From Branchipolynoe longqiensis (taxonomy: Eukaryota; Annelida; Polychaeta; Phyllodocida; Polynoidae): 64,000 nucleotides of DNA. The stretch lies in assembly GCA_030323885.1 (NCBI GenBank), contig CM059198.1, forward strand, positions 15,848,462 to 15,912,461, written 5' to 3'. The notes below the pieces were generated by a model that made no database searches, had not been told where the DNA came from, and saw only the letters and a list, made by a program, of their open reading frames with translations. Positions 51,001 through 55,109 of the stretch are shown here, piece by piece. Position numbers and translations under genes: made by a program. Within the stretch, counting starts at the first letter, position 1; every line of letters begins with the position of its first letter.

Positions 51001-53745
51001 CATGCCCGCCAGGAGGCGCTCCATGAAGGCGGGGCTGAGGGAGACGGCCGCCAGTGCGTGCACCAGCCACTGTCGGCCAGCCCACCGCCGCAGCGGCTGA
51101 ACGAGGGCGCCACAGGTCGGACTCACCAGCACGGGTGTCGGCACCAGCTCCTGTAGGTCACAAGCAAATATAAGGGCACACCAGCACGGGCGTCAGCACC
51201 AGCTCCTGTAGGTCACAAGCAAATATAAGGTCACACCAGTACGGGTGTCAGCACCAGCTCCTGTAGGTCACAAGCAAATATAAGGTCACACCAGTATGGG
51301 TGTCGGCACCAGCTCCTGTAGGTCACAATCAAATATAAGGTCACACCAGCACAGGTGTCGGCACCAGCTCCTGTAGGTCACAAGCAAATATAAGGTCACA
51401 CCAGTATGGGTGTTGGCACCAGCTCCTGTAGGTCACAAGCAAATATAAGGTCACACCAGTATGGGTGTCGGCACCAGCTCATGTAGGTCACAAGCAAATA
51501 TAAGGTCACACCAGCACGGGTGTCGGCACCAGTTCCTGTAGGTCACAAGCAAATATAAGGTCACACCAGCACCGGTGTCGGCACCAGCTCCTGTAGGTCA
51601 CAAGCAAATATAAGGTCACACCAGTACGGGTGTCGGCACCAGCTCCTGTAGGTCACAAGCAAATATAAGGTCACACCAGTATGGGTGTCGGCACCAGCTC
51701 CTGTAGGTCACAAGCAAATATAAGGTCACACTAGTACGAGCGTCGCCACGAGCTCCTGTCAGTCACAAGCAAATATTGTATGGTCACACCCGTACGCGCA
51801 TCGGCACCAGCTCCTCTCGGTCACAAGCAAATATTGTAAGGTCACACCAGTACATGTGTTGGCACCTGCTCCTGTAGGTCACAGGCAATTACAAGTTCAC
51901 ACCAGTACGAGGGTTGGCACCAGTCACTGCGGGTCACAAGGAAATATCATACAACTGTTGTTGTTTAAACATGCCTAGTTAAATAGCCATCTATACAGAT
52001 GTTTGCTTTCTTGTTCTATGGGGGTTTCGTCTTAGCAACATCTAAGGACACACCAGCACGGTCGTCTACACCAGCTCCTATGGGTCACAAGAAAATATGA
52101 TACAACTGTTGTTGTCTAAACATGCCTAGTTAAATAGCCAGATGTTTGCTTTCTTGTTTTCGAGAGCAAAACAATTATTTAGATTGTGTTCTACATATCT
52201 AACTTAGATAGCAGTGCACATACAAAACGTATGTTGGAATACTATGCCAATTTAACAGAACGTGTTATCAAGTTAATGCTGAAGCCCATGCCGTCAGAGT
52301 TTCGACATATATAAATGATGCATGGTTGCACCTCAAATATATCCTAAGCTAGCAATTTATAAAAAAAAGGTTACTTCAAACTAAAGTTTTAATATGGATC
52401 ATAACGATCAACCTAATATATTTATTGACTTAATAAAAATGAGAGAAACTCAAAACGATTGGACTATGCCTCTTTACTCATTTATAATAAAAGTTACTTT
52501 AAACAAAAGTATCATTGATGATAACGATCAACCCAATGTATCCATCTAAAACATATGACAAAATCTCAAAACTACCTACCTATGCACCTTTGGGGTAGGC
52601 ATAAAGCTGCATAGTCCGATGACAGCTTCAAATGTACTAAACCAATTATTAACAACACTTATTAAGCATTCTTTGGCCGCATAGAATGTGTATGAATACT
52701 AGCTAAGTCAATTTAATAGAACCAGTTTACTGCTGCCCCCTATGGTGTCATAGTTTTTATGGGCTTGGCTAAATTAATTTTGCCTATTTTCATTTCAGAT
52801 ATCTCCAAAATTAGCCATTTAAAATCACTTCAAACTAAAGTACAGTAGATTATAACGATCAATCTAATGTATTTATCTCAGAACGGGATGACCAAAAGAG
52901 TTGAGGCTGGTTGGTGGGTTGTTGGAGTTTTATGTCTTTGCAACTTCTAAGGTCATATCAGGACGGGTACCGATTTGTGACGGTGCGCACTCATGGCGAC
53001 TTTATAGTGCTACCCCACTGGGAAATAAATCAGATCGCCCACACCATGACCTGATATGCCACTCAATCACAATATTCTTACACTGAGCTAACCAGTCCTT
53101 GCCCTGTCCTATTAATTCCAAGCGCTAGGCTAGGATTGTAGGAAGCGACGAGTATCAATTTTATAAGTCATTGCTTTGACCTGACCGGGAACCGAACTCC
53201 CGATCGCCCGGATGCGAGGCCCGCACTCTCCCGATTCGGCCACCGTGCCTGATCCGAATGATTTGAGCATCCCTCTCCCATTGTGGTAGGTCATGGGACT
53301 CAAATCCGCGGTTTTAAGCCTTGTTTGAGTCAAACCACTAACATAAATAGTTATGCTTGTCTCTACCTAGCCTGGACCTTAGTATTACTAGGATAGGGCA
53401 AGGAGCAAATGAAATGAGGAAGACCAATTGTCTGCGATTGACATTTCTGATTGAAATTTCACCTGTGTAATCAACTAATGTACCCCCCAAAACAATGGCA
53501 GAAACTCAAAGGCACCGGATTATGCAACTTGAATATAGGTTTAGTGTTGAGCCTACAGGAGGACGCTTGTAGATCATCCTCTCGTATTTGTCATCTCCGC
53601 TGTACACATAGGTGAGTGAACTCAGGTCAGGTGGGAACGTGACGTCCACATAGGCGTCTTCCATCGACAGCCTGCCATGGCAACGCTTTGCTAGAATCGC
53701 ACTTTGGATGCTCTGGTAGTCTTGTTGTGGCAATTCACGGATAAT
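22929..53745 (-). CDS. Calpain-family pseudoprotease gene, ten exons, both ends missing
   Basis: Calpains are calcium-regulated intracellular cysteine proteases. Ten minus-strand exons at 53557-53745, 50964-51150, 49830-49983, 44160-44300, 38917-38998, 37900-37962, 37531-37622, 29623-30650, 27326-27540 and 22929-23146 join with consistent phase into about 789 codons. They give the N-terminal region, protease subdomains IIa and IIb and the C2-like domain [25 protein letters not shown] and [10 protein letters not shown] are diagnostic. The catalytic Cys, His and Asn positions hold Gln, Leu and Cys, so proteolysis is not expected; human CAPN6 and Drosophila CalpC are known dead relatives. No start codon, stop codon or EF-hand/C2 tail exon was found, so the N- and C-termini lie in unseen exons. 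The coding frame has no stops, which argues against a pseudogene. It has very long repeat-filled introns. Confidence 0.85.
23262..23465 (-). mobile_element. Truncated SINE (family 1)
   Basis: It runs from 'gttgtttgtttcgtggagtgttatgtcctggcagcatct' through 'cccactcattcacattatcctgacactgagctaacca', where a LINE end replaces the head. It lies inside a calpain intron. Confidence 0.75.
23466..24660 (-). pseudogene. 5'-truncated LINE copy (RT C-terminus and 3' UTR)
   Basis: On the minus strand from 24653 the frames read [16 protein letters not shown], then (frame change) [18 protein letters not shown] and [18 protein letters not shown], then [19 protein letters not shown]. These align block by block with the C-terminal part of the LINE at 32-35 kb. 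The 3' UTR ends at the GGAAGACCAG-type signature and ATTCAGATGAATAAA. It is broken by frame changes and a G run near 23950. It is antisense-neutral, on the same strand as the calpain gene, within its last intron seen. Confidence 0.8.
24661..25570. other. Intron stretch, little recognised
   Basis: A SINE tail fragment lies at about 24755-24800 ('ggtttacgtcctagcaacatctcag'). Around 24850-25030, 'gccgatatc' and 'aataaac' blocks recur but no family is identified. Confidence 0.4.
25571..25655 (+). mobile_element. LINE 3' terminus
   Basis: 'ctggaagaccagaactcc', 'gctgacaaaatgta' and 'ttcagatgaataaacatatttacc' match the end of the LINE at 35540-35630 and the minus-strand ends at 23470 and 27580. About 180 bases upstream may be its UTR. 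Confidence 0.65.
25866..26513. mobile_element. Foldback element with arrayed short repeats
   Basis: The left end 'tcacatacacgttagtggacgtagtt' is the inverse of the right end 'ccactaacgtgtatgcga'. A second inverse copy of the left arm ('ttagcctccactacattaacctacgtccactaacg') lies at 26190-26225. Inside are (GGTACGGATGCC)n, (GTTCAACTA)n and (AGAGTATGCT)n runs. No coding was seen. Confidence 0.7.
26514..26919. other. Intron stretch with nothing recognised
   Basis: A short AT run occurs at 26892-26908. No other feature was found. Confidence 0.4.
26920..27222 (+). mobile_element. SINE (family 1), full length
   Basis: It is in plus orientation. The head 'gtggcagaatcagtagaacgcatgctcc' is followed by 'gagtcaaaccagtgacttac', 'aggatagggcaaggactggttagctcagtatcagg' and the tail 'ccaggacgtaaaactccaacaaacaaacaaaac'. 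It is inserted about 100 bases beyond the donor of a calpain exon. Confidence 0.82.
27326..27540 (-). CDS. Calpain exon: start of domain III
   Basis: The acceptor is GTACTGACATTGCAG above 27540 and the donor is GTAGGT at 27325. One base from the previous exon completes the first codon, and the frame reads [18 protein letters not shown], then [12 protein letters not shown], then [16 protein letters not shown] and DVGFCIYK. The NP(R/Q).x.L, C.V...L.Q..RR and (I/V)GF.(I/V)Y series is the standard beginning of calpain domain III. The exon ends in phase 0, matching the next one. Confidence 0.87.
27570..27990 (-). mobile_element. LINE 3' end
   Basis: Read on the minus strand it ends GGTAGACCAGGGCTTCTGCGTTGACAAGAG followed by ATTCAGCAGAATAAACATATTTACC and an A run, the same 3' signature as at 25575 and 35540. 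The upstream limit is uncertain. Confidence 0.6.
27992..28387. mobile_element. MITE with 38-bp terminal inverted repeats (family C)
   Basis: The left end CCATGGCAAAGACCCTATAA and the right end TTATAGGGTCTTTGGCCATGG are inverted and extend inward over 'gctaaga.ggctcac'. The interior holds a GATGATGCT run near 28145-28190 and two inverted 'acccaccac.tggtg' blocks. No coding was seen. Confidence 0.75.
28478..28545 (-). mobile_element. SINE (family 1) tail fragment
   Basis: 'ggttgctgtggttttacgtcctggcaacatctaaggtcatatcaggatgg' is the tail part only. It immediately precedes the 14-bp array. Confidence 0.7.
28590..29230. repeat. 14-bp minisatellite (GGGACATCACAATA)n
   Basis: About 45 degenerate units of GGGACATCACAATA fill the interval, with occasional ACAGG variants. 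One further unit-like piece ('gtcacaacagggag') lies beyond the SINE at 29232-29480, so that SINE probably inserted into the array. It lies in the calpain intron between 27540 and 29623. Confidence 0.9.
29232..29480 (-). mobile_element. SINE (family 1), headless, in the 14-bp array
   Basis: It runs from 'ggttgttggagttttacatcctggcaacatct' to 'aggctagggagcaacaactatcaatgttataaaataagtc', then the array motif resumes. Confidence 0.75.
29623..30650 (-). CDS. Calpain exon: end of protease core plus low-complexity insertion
   Basis: The acceptor is TTTAATCACAG above 30650 and the donor is GTGAGT at 29622. The first part reads [12 protein letters not shown], then [20 protein letters not shown], matching the calpain W..V.P ... 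GEFWMSF.DF..H(F/Y)..L..C block. A conventional calpain needs only about 20 residues before the G.WR motif. Here about 300 residues intervene: poly-Gln/His (30165-30270), a Ser/Thr-rich part and (Gly)n-Ala blocks (29800-29875). The exon then resumes with [17 protein letters not shown]. The full 1028 bases are open in one frame. The insertion is probably disordered and its function is unknown. Confidence 0.85.
30651..32150. other. Intron stretch with weak tandem repeat
   Basis: The segment 30690-30930 is T-rich. Between about 31190 and 31620, 'ggcctacctagtcctgc' and 'cttccttatcaactgt' recur three to four times at 110-170 base spacing, an imperfect tandem repeat. No coding was seen. Confidence 0.5.
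32190..32910 (+). pseudogene. LINE endonuclease domain
   Basis: This AP-endonuclease-like domain nicks target DNA. Frames read [29 protein letters not shown] (the catalytic Glu of SETW), then after a stop near 32463 and a frame change [26 protein letters not shown] (the GDFN motif) and [10 protein letters not shown] stop near 32833 precedes [10 protein letters not shown], whose SDH is the final catalytic motif. No ORF1-type protein was seen upstream. Confidence 0.8.
33221..34950 (+). pseudogene. LINE reverse transcriptase and C-terminal region
   Basis: Target-primed reverse transcriptase. The frame from 33221 includes [11 protein letters not shown], then [32 protein letters not shown] and [17 protein letters not shown] (the first catalytic Asp). 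A frameshift near 34100-34180 moves to [19 protein letters not shown] and [12 protein letters not shown], the FADD catalytic box. After EVVEDVLNV the sequence jumps straight to [13 protein letters not shown], so roughly 20-25 codons usual here are deleted. The C-terminal part has [26 protein letters not shown] and [13 protein letters not shown], found in CR1/L2/jockey-type elements. Confidence 0.87.
35631..36124. other. Intron stretch with nothing recognised
   Basis: There is an AAT-repeat run at 35685-35702. No other feature was found. Confidence 0.45.
36125..36671. mobile_element. Harbinger-type MITE with TTA duplication (family D)
   Basis: The ends AGCTAAGATTCCTTA and TAAGGAATCTTAGCT are inverted and flanked on both sides by TTA, the target duplication of PIF/Harbinger elements. 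Inside each end, GTATGCGAATGCGGC-type motifs repeat in inverted orientation (36140-36260 and 36590-36650). A stop-free 75-codon frame inside is probably chance. Confidence 0.75.
36762..37349. mobile_element. CpG-rich foldback element (family E)
   Basis: Imperfect inverted ends 'ctaatggggctctcacactacgacgcttctc' and 'gagaagcgttgtaatgtaacggcaccattag' delimit it. Inside is a second palindrome at about 36912-37000 with 'acccacacgttgg' and 'gttttgtgc' arms. A family 1 SINE fragment (37118-37168) is embedded. CpG density is far above the flanks. No coding was seen. Confidence 0.65.
37381..37453 (+). repeat. tRNA-like sequence, probably a SINE head
   Basis: 'ttggtagagaattagcc' resembles an A box and 'ggggttcgattcctagtcc' a B box, ending before a T run. 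The acceptor stem does not pair convincingly, so this is not called a functional tRNA gene. It lies 80 bases below a calpain exon donor. Confidence 0.4.
37531..37622 (-). CDS. Calpain exon carrying the catalytic Asn position
   Basis: The acceptor is TGTTCCTGCTCTTCAG above 37622, with a strong pyrimidine tract, and the donor is GTAAGT at 37530. The frame reads [20 protein letters not shown] and continues [11 protein letters not shown] across the splice. It aligns with the calpain segment (V/I).LIR(L/I)RNPWG..EW.G.W. The catalytic Asn of RNPW is Cys here (codon 37577-37575) and the following Trp is His. Phase is 0 in, two bases out, matching both neighbours. Confidence 0.85.
37668..37735 (-). 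mobile_element. SINE (family 1) tail fragment
   Basis: 'tgtgggg.ctacgtcctagcaatatctaaggtcaaatcaggac' is the tail portion. It lies inside the 277-base intron between two calpain exons. Confidence 0.6.
37900..37962 (-). CDS. Calpain exon carrying the catalytic His position
   Basis: This 63-base exon has acceptor TTTACCCCCACAG above 37962 and donor GTAACC at 37899. It reads [21 protein letters not shown] in phase 0, joined in phase to FPLRDG. It aligns with the calpain GLV.GHAY(S/T)VT segment. The residue at the His position is Leu (codon 37926-37924) and the next is Phe. It is short and diverged, so the call rests on position, phase, splice sites and the SLVP...AVT match. Confidence 0.72.
38629..38820. 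mobile_element. Tc1/pogo-type MITE
   Basis: Ends TACAGTAAAACCTCT and AGAGGTTTTACTGTA are perfect inverted repeats starting and ending in TA. The inner blocks 'aatcgaccgacc' and 'ggtcgtcggtt' are also inverted. CAGTAAAACCTCT ends are typical of pogo/Tigger-type non-autonomous elements. Confidence 0.8.
38917..38998 (-). CDS. Calpain exon linking subdomains IIa and IIb (tentative)
   Basis: The donor is CTCAG/GTAGTA at 38916. The acceptor is CACACAG above 38998, with a poor pyrimidine tract. The frame reads [17 protein letters not shown], then [11 protein letters not shown]. It contributes exactly the phase (two bases in, zero out) needed to join the 44160-44300 and 37900-37962 exons. A longer version starting after GTGAGTAG (39031) would add [11 protein letters not shown], which resembles the calpain RGSL segment. 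The sequence is otherwise unlike calpain. Confidence 0.5.
39130..39360 (+). mobile_element. SINE (family 1), partial
   Basis: It runs from 'cgcgatcccgactgagtcaaaccaatgacg' through 'gtgtgactgagtgggatatcgggtcatggtaccggcggcccag'. The tail is missing. Confidence 0.75.
39361..40141. other. Intron stretch with nothing recognised
   Basis: It includes an AT run at 39540-39558. No match to other repeats in the window was found. Confidence 0.4.
40142..40700. mobile_element. Head-to-head pair of SINEs (family 1)
   Basis: A minus-oriented copy (40142-40438, with an internal duplication of the 'gaaaccaggccgccag' block near 40248-40310) meets a plus-oriented copy (40444-40700) at the shared 'gactcga'/'gagtcaaac' point. 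Both lack the tRNA-like head. The pair forms a roughly 250-bp-arm inverted repeat. Confidence 0.85.
40850..40955 (+). mobile_element. LINE-like 3' terminus
   Basis: 'agggccggaagaccagtccctcagcag' resembles the conserved LINE 3' signature and is followed by an AAACAAAC-rich end. Confidence 0.45.
40956..41311. other. Intron stretch with nothing recognised
   Basis: It contains a CT-rich run at 41185-41225. A plus-strand frame here is Ser/Thr/His-rich and is not credible. Confidence 0.45.
41312..41866. mobile_element. Harbinger-type MITE (family A)
   Basis: Ends AGCCATGTTTACACGGGCGAG and CTCGCCCGTGTAAACACAGCT are inverted. The core is nearly identical to 18802-19395 ('ggtcgatcaaaagcgcatattata', 'agcagaagttttg'). 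The TIR has TTTACACGGG in place of TTCACACGGG, so it is a distinct subfamily. Confidence 0.82.
42090..42170 (-). repeat. tRNA-like SINE head (family 3)
   Basis: The minus strand reads CCTAGGTAGTGAAATGGTTAGCATGTTAGCC, then GGGTCCGAATCATGCTC. The same block on the plus strand is at 47448-47522. A- and B-box spacing fits, but the acceptor stem does not. Confidence 0.5.
42240..42485 (+). repeat. MITE family B fragment
   Basis: 'gctactgcataggaggga.tactaagtcaatttaa', 'gtgcttgccaaaatgaatt' and 'aaaaccgtcagactatgcaaactt' match the family B copy at 53831-54180. The left terminus is missing. Confidence 0.65.
42757..42820 (+). repeat. Dispersed repeat X, copy 3
   Basis: 'gcccataatggataagtgtgttagcacttgttttcaccgctgg' matches 17413 and 6755. 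Confidence 0.55.
42880..43445 (+). repeat. Dispersed repeat F, copy 1
   Basis: 'ctgctgaacagcccattagaaaaagtgtc', 'gattttactatctaatgtgcta', 'tttgggataaataatgtatgagatcatgtagatta' and the end 'gatgaatcttgtatct' match 57880-58345 in the same order. The plus-strand frame within it (42877-43209) lies wholly in repeat sequence and is not called a gene. Confidence 0.6.
43655..43725 (+). repeat. tRNA-like A-box sequence
   Basis: 'gtagtctagtggttaaagtactgg' resembles an A box with flanks. The B box is poor ('acgcaaatcccc'). It is a likely SINE relic. Confidence 0.35.
43726..44159. other. Intron stretch with nothing recognised
   Basis: Nothing recognisable was found up to the calpain exon donor. Confidence 0.4.
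44160..44300 (-). CDS. Calpain exon: end of subdomain IIa
   Basis: The acceptor is AATCGTCGTCAG above 44300 and the donor is GTAGAG at 44159. The first base completes the Lys of the previous exon and the frame reads [20 protein letters not shown], then [17 protein letters not shown], then EEFFYILY. It matches the calpain G.YEAL.GG.T.EA..DFTGG ... (L/F)F.IL block closely. Two bases remain at the donor. Confidence 0.88.
44423..44790 (-). mobile_element. SINE (family 1), diverged with duplicated segment
   Basis: It runs from 'cattgttggagttttacgtcctggcaacatct' to 'ttaccaattcggccacccctctgg'. The block 'gagtcag.tag.tttcgaaccca' occurs twice (44683-44703 and 44708-44730), a short internal duplication at the B box. 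Confidence 0.78.
44791..45900. other. Intron stretch, possible LTR-like piece
   Basis: Near 45390-45620, GC-rich sequence is followed by 'cagccaatcagaagc' (CCAAT), 'actatatattaataaatt' and a CT-poor end, an LTR-like promoter arrangement with no second copy in the window. An AT run lies at 44909-44936. No coding was seen. Confidence 0.35.
45905..46250. repeat. Minisatellite of 22-26-bp units
   Basis: TTCTGTCCTCTGTCAAGGTAC-type units repeat about 14 times with indels. Frames across it are repetitive ([13 protein letters not shown]) and are not considered genes. Confidence 0.85.
46251..46695. other. Intron stretch with nothing recognised
   Basis: It has a G-rich block at 46505-46525. No gene or repeat match was found. 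Confidence 0.4.
46696..47222. mobile_element. Foldback element with AAACGTTTTCAAATTCCCC arms (family G)
   Basis: The outer ends 'ccggtgtaaagatttcaaattcccc' and 'ggggtaagttgaaataattacaccgg' are inverted. Inside each arm, GGGGGAATTTGAAAACGTTTT-like units repeat in both orientations (46720-46860, 47040-47200) around an AT-rich 170-base centre. Confidence 0.72.
47448..47522 (+). repeat. tRNA-like SINE head (family 3)
   Basis: 'agcctaggtagtgtaatggttggcatgttagcc' (A box) and 'gtggttttgaatcctgctctagg' (B box) match the minus-strand copy at 42090-42170. A CAT/GGT-rich trinucleotide run (47360-47440) precedes it. Confidence 0.55.
47640..48087 (+). pseudogene. LINE reverse transcriptase C-terminus with (GAT)n tail
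   Basis: The frame gives [20 protein letters not shown], then [40 protein letters not shown] and [14 protein letters not shown], ending at a stop at 48021. This LRW.GH..RM ... RG.PR.R(F/Y)KD ... SW.QL...R..WR pattern is the C-terminal end of a different non-LTR clade from the element at 32-35 kb. It is followed by a short UTR and a GAT repeat (48052-48087) as the 3' tail. It is strongly 5'-truncated. Confidence 0.78.
48088..48944. other. Intron stretch with nothing recognised
   Basis: C-rich runs occur near 48404-48420. Two inverted 'tttcgaaataaa' blocks near 48898-48945 precede the pyrimidine array and recur near 49745 after it. Confidence 0.45.
48945..49680. repeat. Pyrimidine-rich minisatellite
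   Basis: Units such as CCTCTCTCCTTTCCCTATAACCACCACC plus CCTCCCCTCCACTCCCA recur about ten times with a longer period of 60-70 bases. One strand is over 90 percent pyrimidine by eye. The basic/Gly minus-strand frame is a shadow. It lies 150 bases downstream of a calpain exon donor. Confidence 0.88.
49830..49983 (-). CDS. Calpain exon: central part of subdomain IIa
   Basis: The acceptor is CGACTGTGCCACAAG above 49983 and the donor is GTAAGT at 49829. With one base from the previous exon it reads [39 protein letters not shown] and [13 protein letters not shown]. This is the most conserved stretch of the calpain family (F.F.(F/L)W..GEWV.V..DD.LP ... [11 protein letters not shown]). The Trp and Glu packing residues are retained, so the fold is expected to be intact. 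Confidence 0.93.
50135..50477 (-). mobile_element. SINE (family 1), youngest full-length copy
   Basis: It is flanked by a perfect 13-base target duplication TCCGTGTGTGCTG (50122-50134 and 50478-50490). Read on the minus strand it begins with a tRNA-like head: TGGCCGAATGAGTTAGAGCG (A box), a long variable-arm-like loop, then GGGTTCGAGTCCC (B box). The body follows, ending in (CAAA)n. It serves as the reference for the family 1 copies in this window. Confidence 0.92.
50491..50920. repeat. TG-rich array with a 147-bp higher-order duplication
   Basis: TGTG-rich sequence contains two near-identical 147-base blocks starting near 50566 and 50713 ('gggcatgtgtgttgtgtgtgttatgattatgtgtcag'). The long Cys/Val frames through it on the plus strand are composition artefacts. 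Confidence 0.88.
50964..51150 (-). CDS. Calpain exon carrying the catalytic Cys position
   Basis: The acceptor is GCTTGTGACCTACAG above 51150 and the donor is GTCAGT at 50963. It starts in phase 0: [20 protein letters not shown], then [20 protein letters not shown], then [13 protein letters not shown]. It aligns with the calpain Q(G/D).LGDCW(F/L)(L/V)AA segment. The Cys is Gln (codon 51072-51070) in GRQW and the preceding Asp is Arg. The first 30-40 bases of this exon and its acceptor are the source or product of the 55-bp array immediately upstream. Confidence 0.88.
51110..51945. repeat. 55-bp minisatellite duplicating a calpain 3' splice site
   Basis: The anchor 'ctgta' falls at 51151, 51206, 51261, 51316, 51371, 51426, 51481, 51536, 51591, 51646 and 51701, exactly 55 apart, then at 51756, 51813, 51870 and 51927 in diverged units. 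On the minus strand each unit reads AAATATTTGCTTGTGACCTACAG-like sequence and then GGAGCTGGTGCCGACACC, that is, the acceptor plus the first codons of the calpain exon. One more related unit lies at 52045-52095. Confidence 0.95.
51946..52150. repeat. Duplicated block beyond the 55-bp array
   Basis: 'atacaactgttgttgt.taaacatgcctagttaaatagcca' and 'gatgtttgctttcttgtt' occur at 51950-52015 and again at 52098-52160. A SINE-tail-like 'tcttagcaacatctaagga' lies between them. Confidence 0.75.
52160..52600 (+). repeat. MITE family B copies, diverged
   Basis: 'ttctacatatctaacttagat', 'ttacttcaaactaaag', 'ataacgatcaacctaatatattta' and 'ctcaaaacgattggactatgc' follow the family B order. A second partial copy occupies 52490-52595. 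Confidence 0.65.
52905..53255 (-). mobile_element. SINE (family 1), full length
   Basis: The tail 'ggtgggttgttggagttttatgtc' leads to the head complement 'gggaaccgaactcccgatcgcccgg' and 'tctcccgattcggccaccgtgcc'. It lies between the calpain exons at 51150 and 53557. Confidence 0.85.
53283..53492 (+). repeat. SINE-like dispersed repeat, third copy
   Basis: The order 'ggtaggtcatgggactcaaat', 'ctaggatagggcaagg', 'gaggaagaccaattgtctgcgatt' and 'aatcaactaatgtacccccc' matches 170-400. Confidence 0.6.
53557..53745 (-). CDS. Calpain exon: N-terminal region before the protease core
   Basis: The acceptor is TTTCTGATCTTCTGCAG above 53745, with a strong pyrimidine tract, and the donor is GTAGGC at 53556. 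Its 63 codons are in phase 0: [18 protein letters not shown], then [20 protein letters not shown], then [10 protein letters not shown]. It matches the calpain (D/N)(F/Y)..L...(C)L..G.(L/)F.D..FP....SL ... W.RP segment, with Ile-Tyr in place of the usual Trp. No in-frame Met suits a start before LSMEDAY, so an upstream exon must exist. None was identified. Confidence 0.85.
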
Positions 53746-53830
53746 CTGCAGAAGATCAGAAAGGTAGGTGAGTGAGGGCGGAGTGGTGATTTGTGTTGAA
53801 GGGGTGGGGGGTGTAAGTGAATGGATGGTT

Positions 53831-54182
53831 AAAGCTGCATAGTCCTATGAAATATCAAATCTTCAAAACCAAACCAATTATCTAGATTAGATTCTACATA
53901 TCTAACTTAAATACTGATGCACTTATTAAGCATTTGTTTCTGCGTAGAAGGCAATACTGAGTCAATTTAACAGAACCTGTCACTGCAGAAGTCTATGGTG
54001 TCAGAATTTTGGCAAGCTTGCCAAAACTAATTTTCCATGTTTGCAGTCAAAATATCTCAAAGGTTTACCATTTAAAATAAAAGTAACTTTGAACTAATGT
54101 AAAGTAGATACTAGTGATCGACCTAATATATTTATCTCAGAAAAAATACAGAAATTCAAAACCATCGGACTATGCAACTGTA
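53831..54182 (+). mobile_element. MITE family B, complete copy
   Basis: Ends AAAGCTGCATAGTCC and GGACTATGCAACTGT are inverted. The 350-base body has 'ttctacatatctaacttaaat', 'gcacttattaagcatttgtttctgc' and 'gatcgacctaatatatttatctcag'. At least six other fragments occur (19400, 42240, 52160, 52606, 55555 and 55783-56845). Confidence 0.75.
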
Positions 54183-54184
54183 AG

Positions 54185-54600
54185 TGAATGGGGGAATGGG
54201 GAGCGTGTGGGATAAGTAGGTGGGTGAGTGAGCGGGGGAATGAGTGCGTTGGGTTGTGAGTGAATAGGTGAGTGAGTGTGTCGGTGGGTGGGTGGGTGGG
54301 TGATGAGGTGGGAGTGAATGGGTAGGTGAGTGAGTGGGTGGGTGAGTGTGTCGGTTGGTGGGTGGTGGGTGGGTGAGTGGGTGGGAAGTGAATGACTGAG
54401 GTGGGAGTGAATGGGTGGGTGGGTGAGTGAGTGGGTGGGTGAATGCGTGGATCATTGAGTGTGAGTGAGTGACAGTGACTGAGTGGGAAGTGAGTGACTG
54501 AGTTGGAAGAGAATCGGTGAGTGGGTGAGTGAGTTGGAACTGAGTGAGTGAGTTGGAACTGAGTGAGTGAGTTGGAACTGAGTGAGTGAGTAAATGAAGA
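54185..54600. repeat. GTGAGTGGGTGG-type minisatellite
   Basis: It is made of GTGA/GTGG tetramers with 'aatgggtgggtgggtgagtga' higher-order blocks, ending in three 'gttggaactgagtgagtga' units. The Thr/His/Pro-rich minus-strand frame is a shadow. Confidence 0.9.
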
Positions 54601-55109
54601 GTGATTTTGATTTTACATCAAAGAACTTCTACAAACATAAATCATATAAGATGCCACCCTCCCTGCCATCCCAAAGACTAATATTTCTCAGAAATTCCTG
54701 ATTTCCAATAAAAAGATATAGATGTATATAACACCAAATGAACTGTCATTAATTGAACCTTGAGGTAAACCAATGGCTGGATGAGGCCCATCTGACATCA
54801 CTCCGCCCACCCACCCACAAGGACGGAAAATAATGGTTATAAGTATATAACCTTGCATCTTTCCCTTTTTATGGTTCATTTATATAGCTATTTCGCAAAT
54901 TACTATGGAAGTGCATTCCAATGACTTAATAATAATATAATAATAATTATAATAAAAATAATAAAATATATTTAATAGAACACTTTCACTCTCTGAGCCA
55001 TTTTAAGGCGGTGCACAATGAAACCACAGAATGACATAATTAGTGCCTACTAACTTGTTTAATGTTCCATAATCCAGTGAATCCATCATATTTTCTAAAT
55101 CTAAGCAAT
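54601..55109. other. Stretch with nothing recognised
   Basis: An AATAAT-rich run occurs at 54927-54975. No gene was found. Confidence 0.45.

Larger units (their letters stand above)
52606..53530 (+). repeat. MITE family B copy interrupted by two SINE-type insertions
   Basis: The left part (52606-52890) begins AAAGCTGCATAGTCCGATG. The right end 'agaaactcaaaggcaccggattatgcaactt' is at 53500-53530. Between them lie a family 1 SINE (52905-53255) and the repeat of 53283-53492. Confidence 0.65.

Noticed and set aside
51110..51945. CRISPR-like array of regularly spaced units
   Set aside because: There are no unique spacers; whole 55-base units are repeated head to tail in an animal-type genome.
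22929..53745. Calpain locus as a simple pseudogene
   Set aside because: There are no stop codons or frameshifts in about 789 codons over ten exons and splice sites are kept, so a conserved pseudoprotease is more likely.
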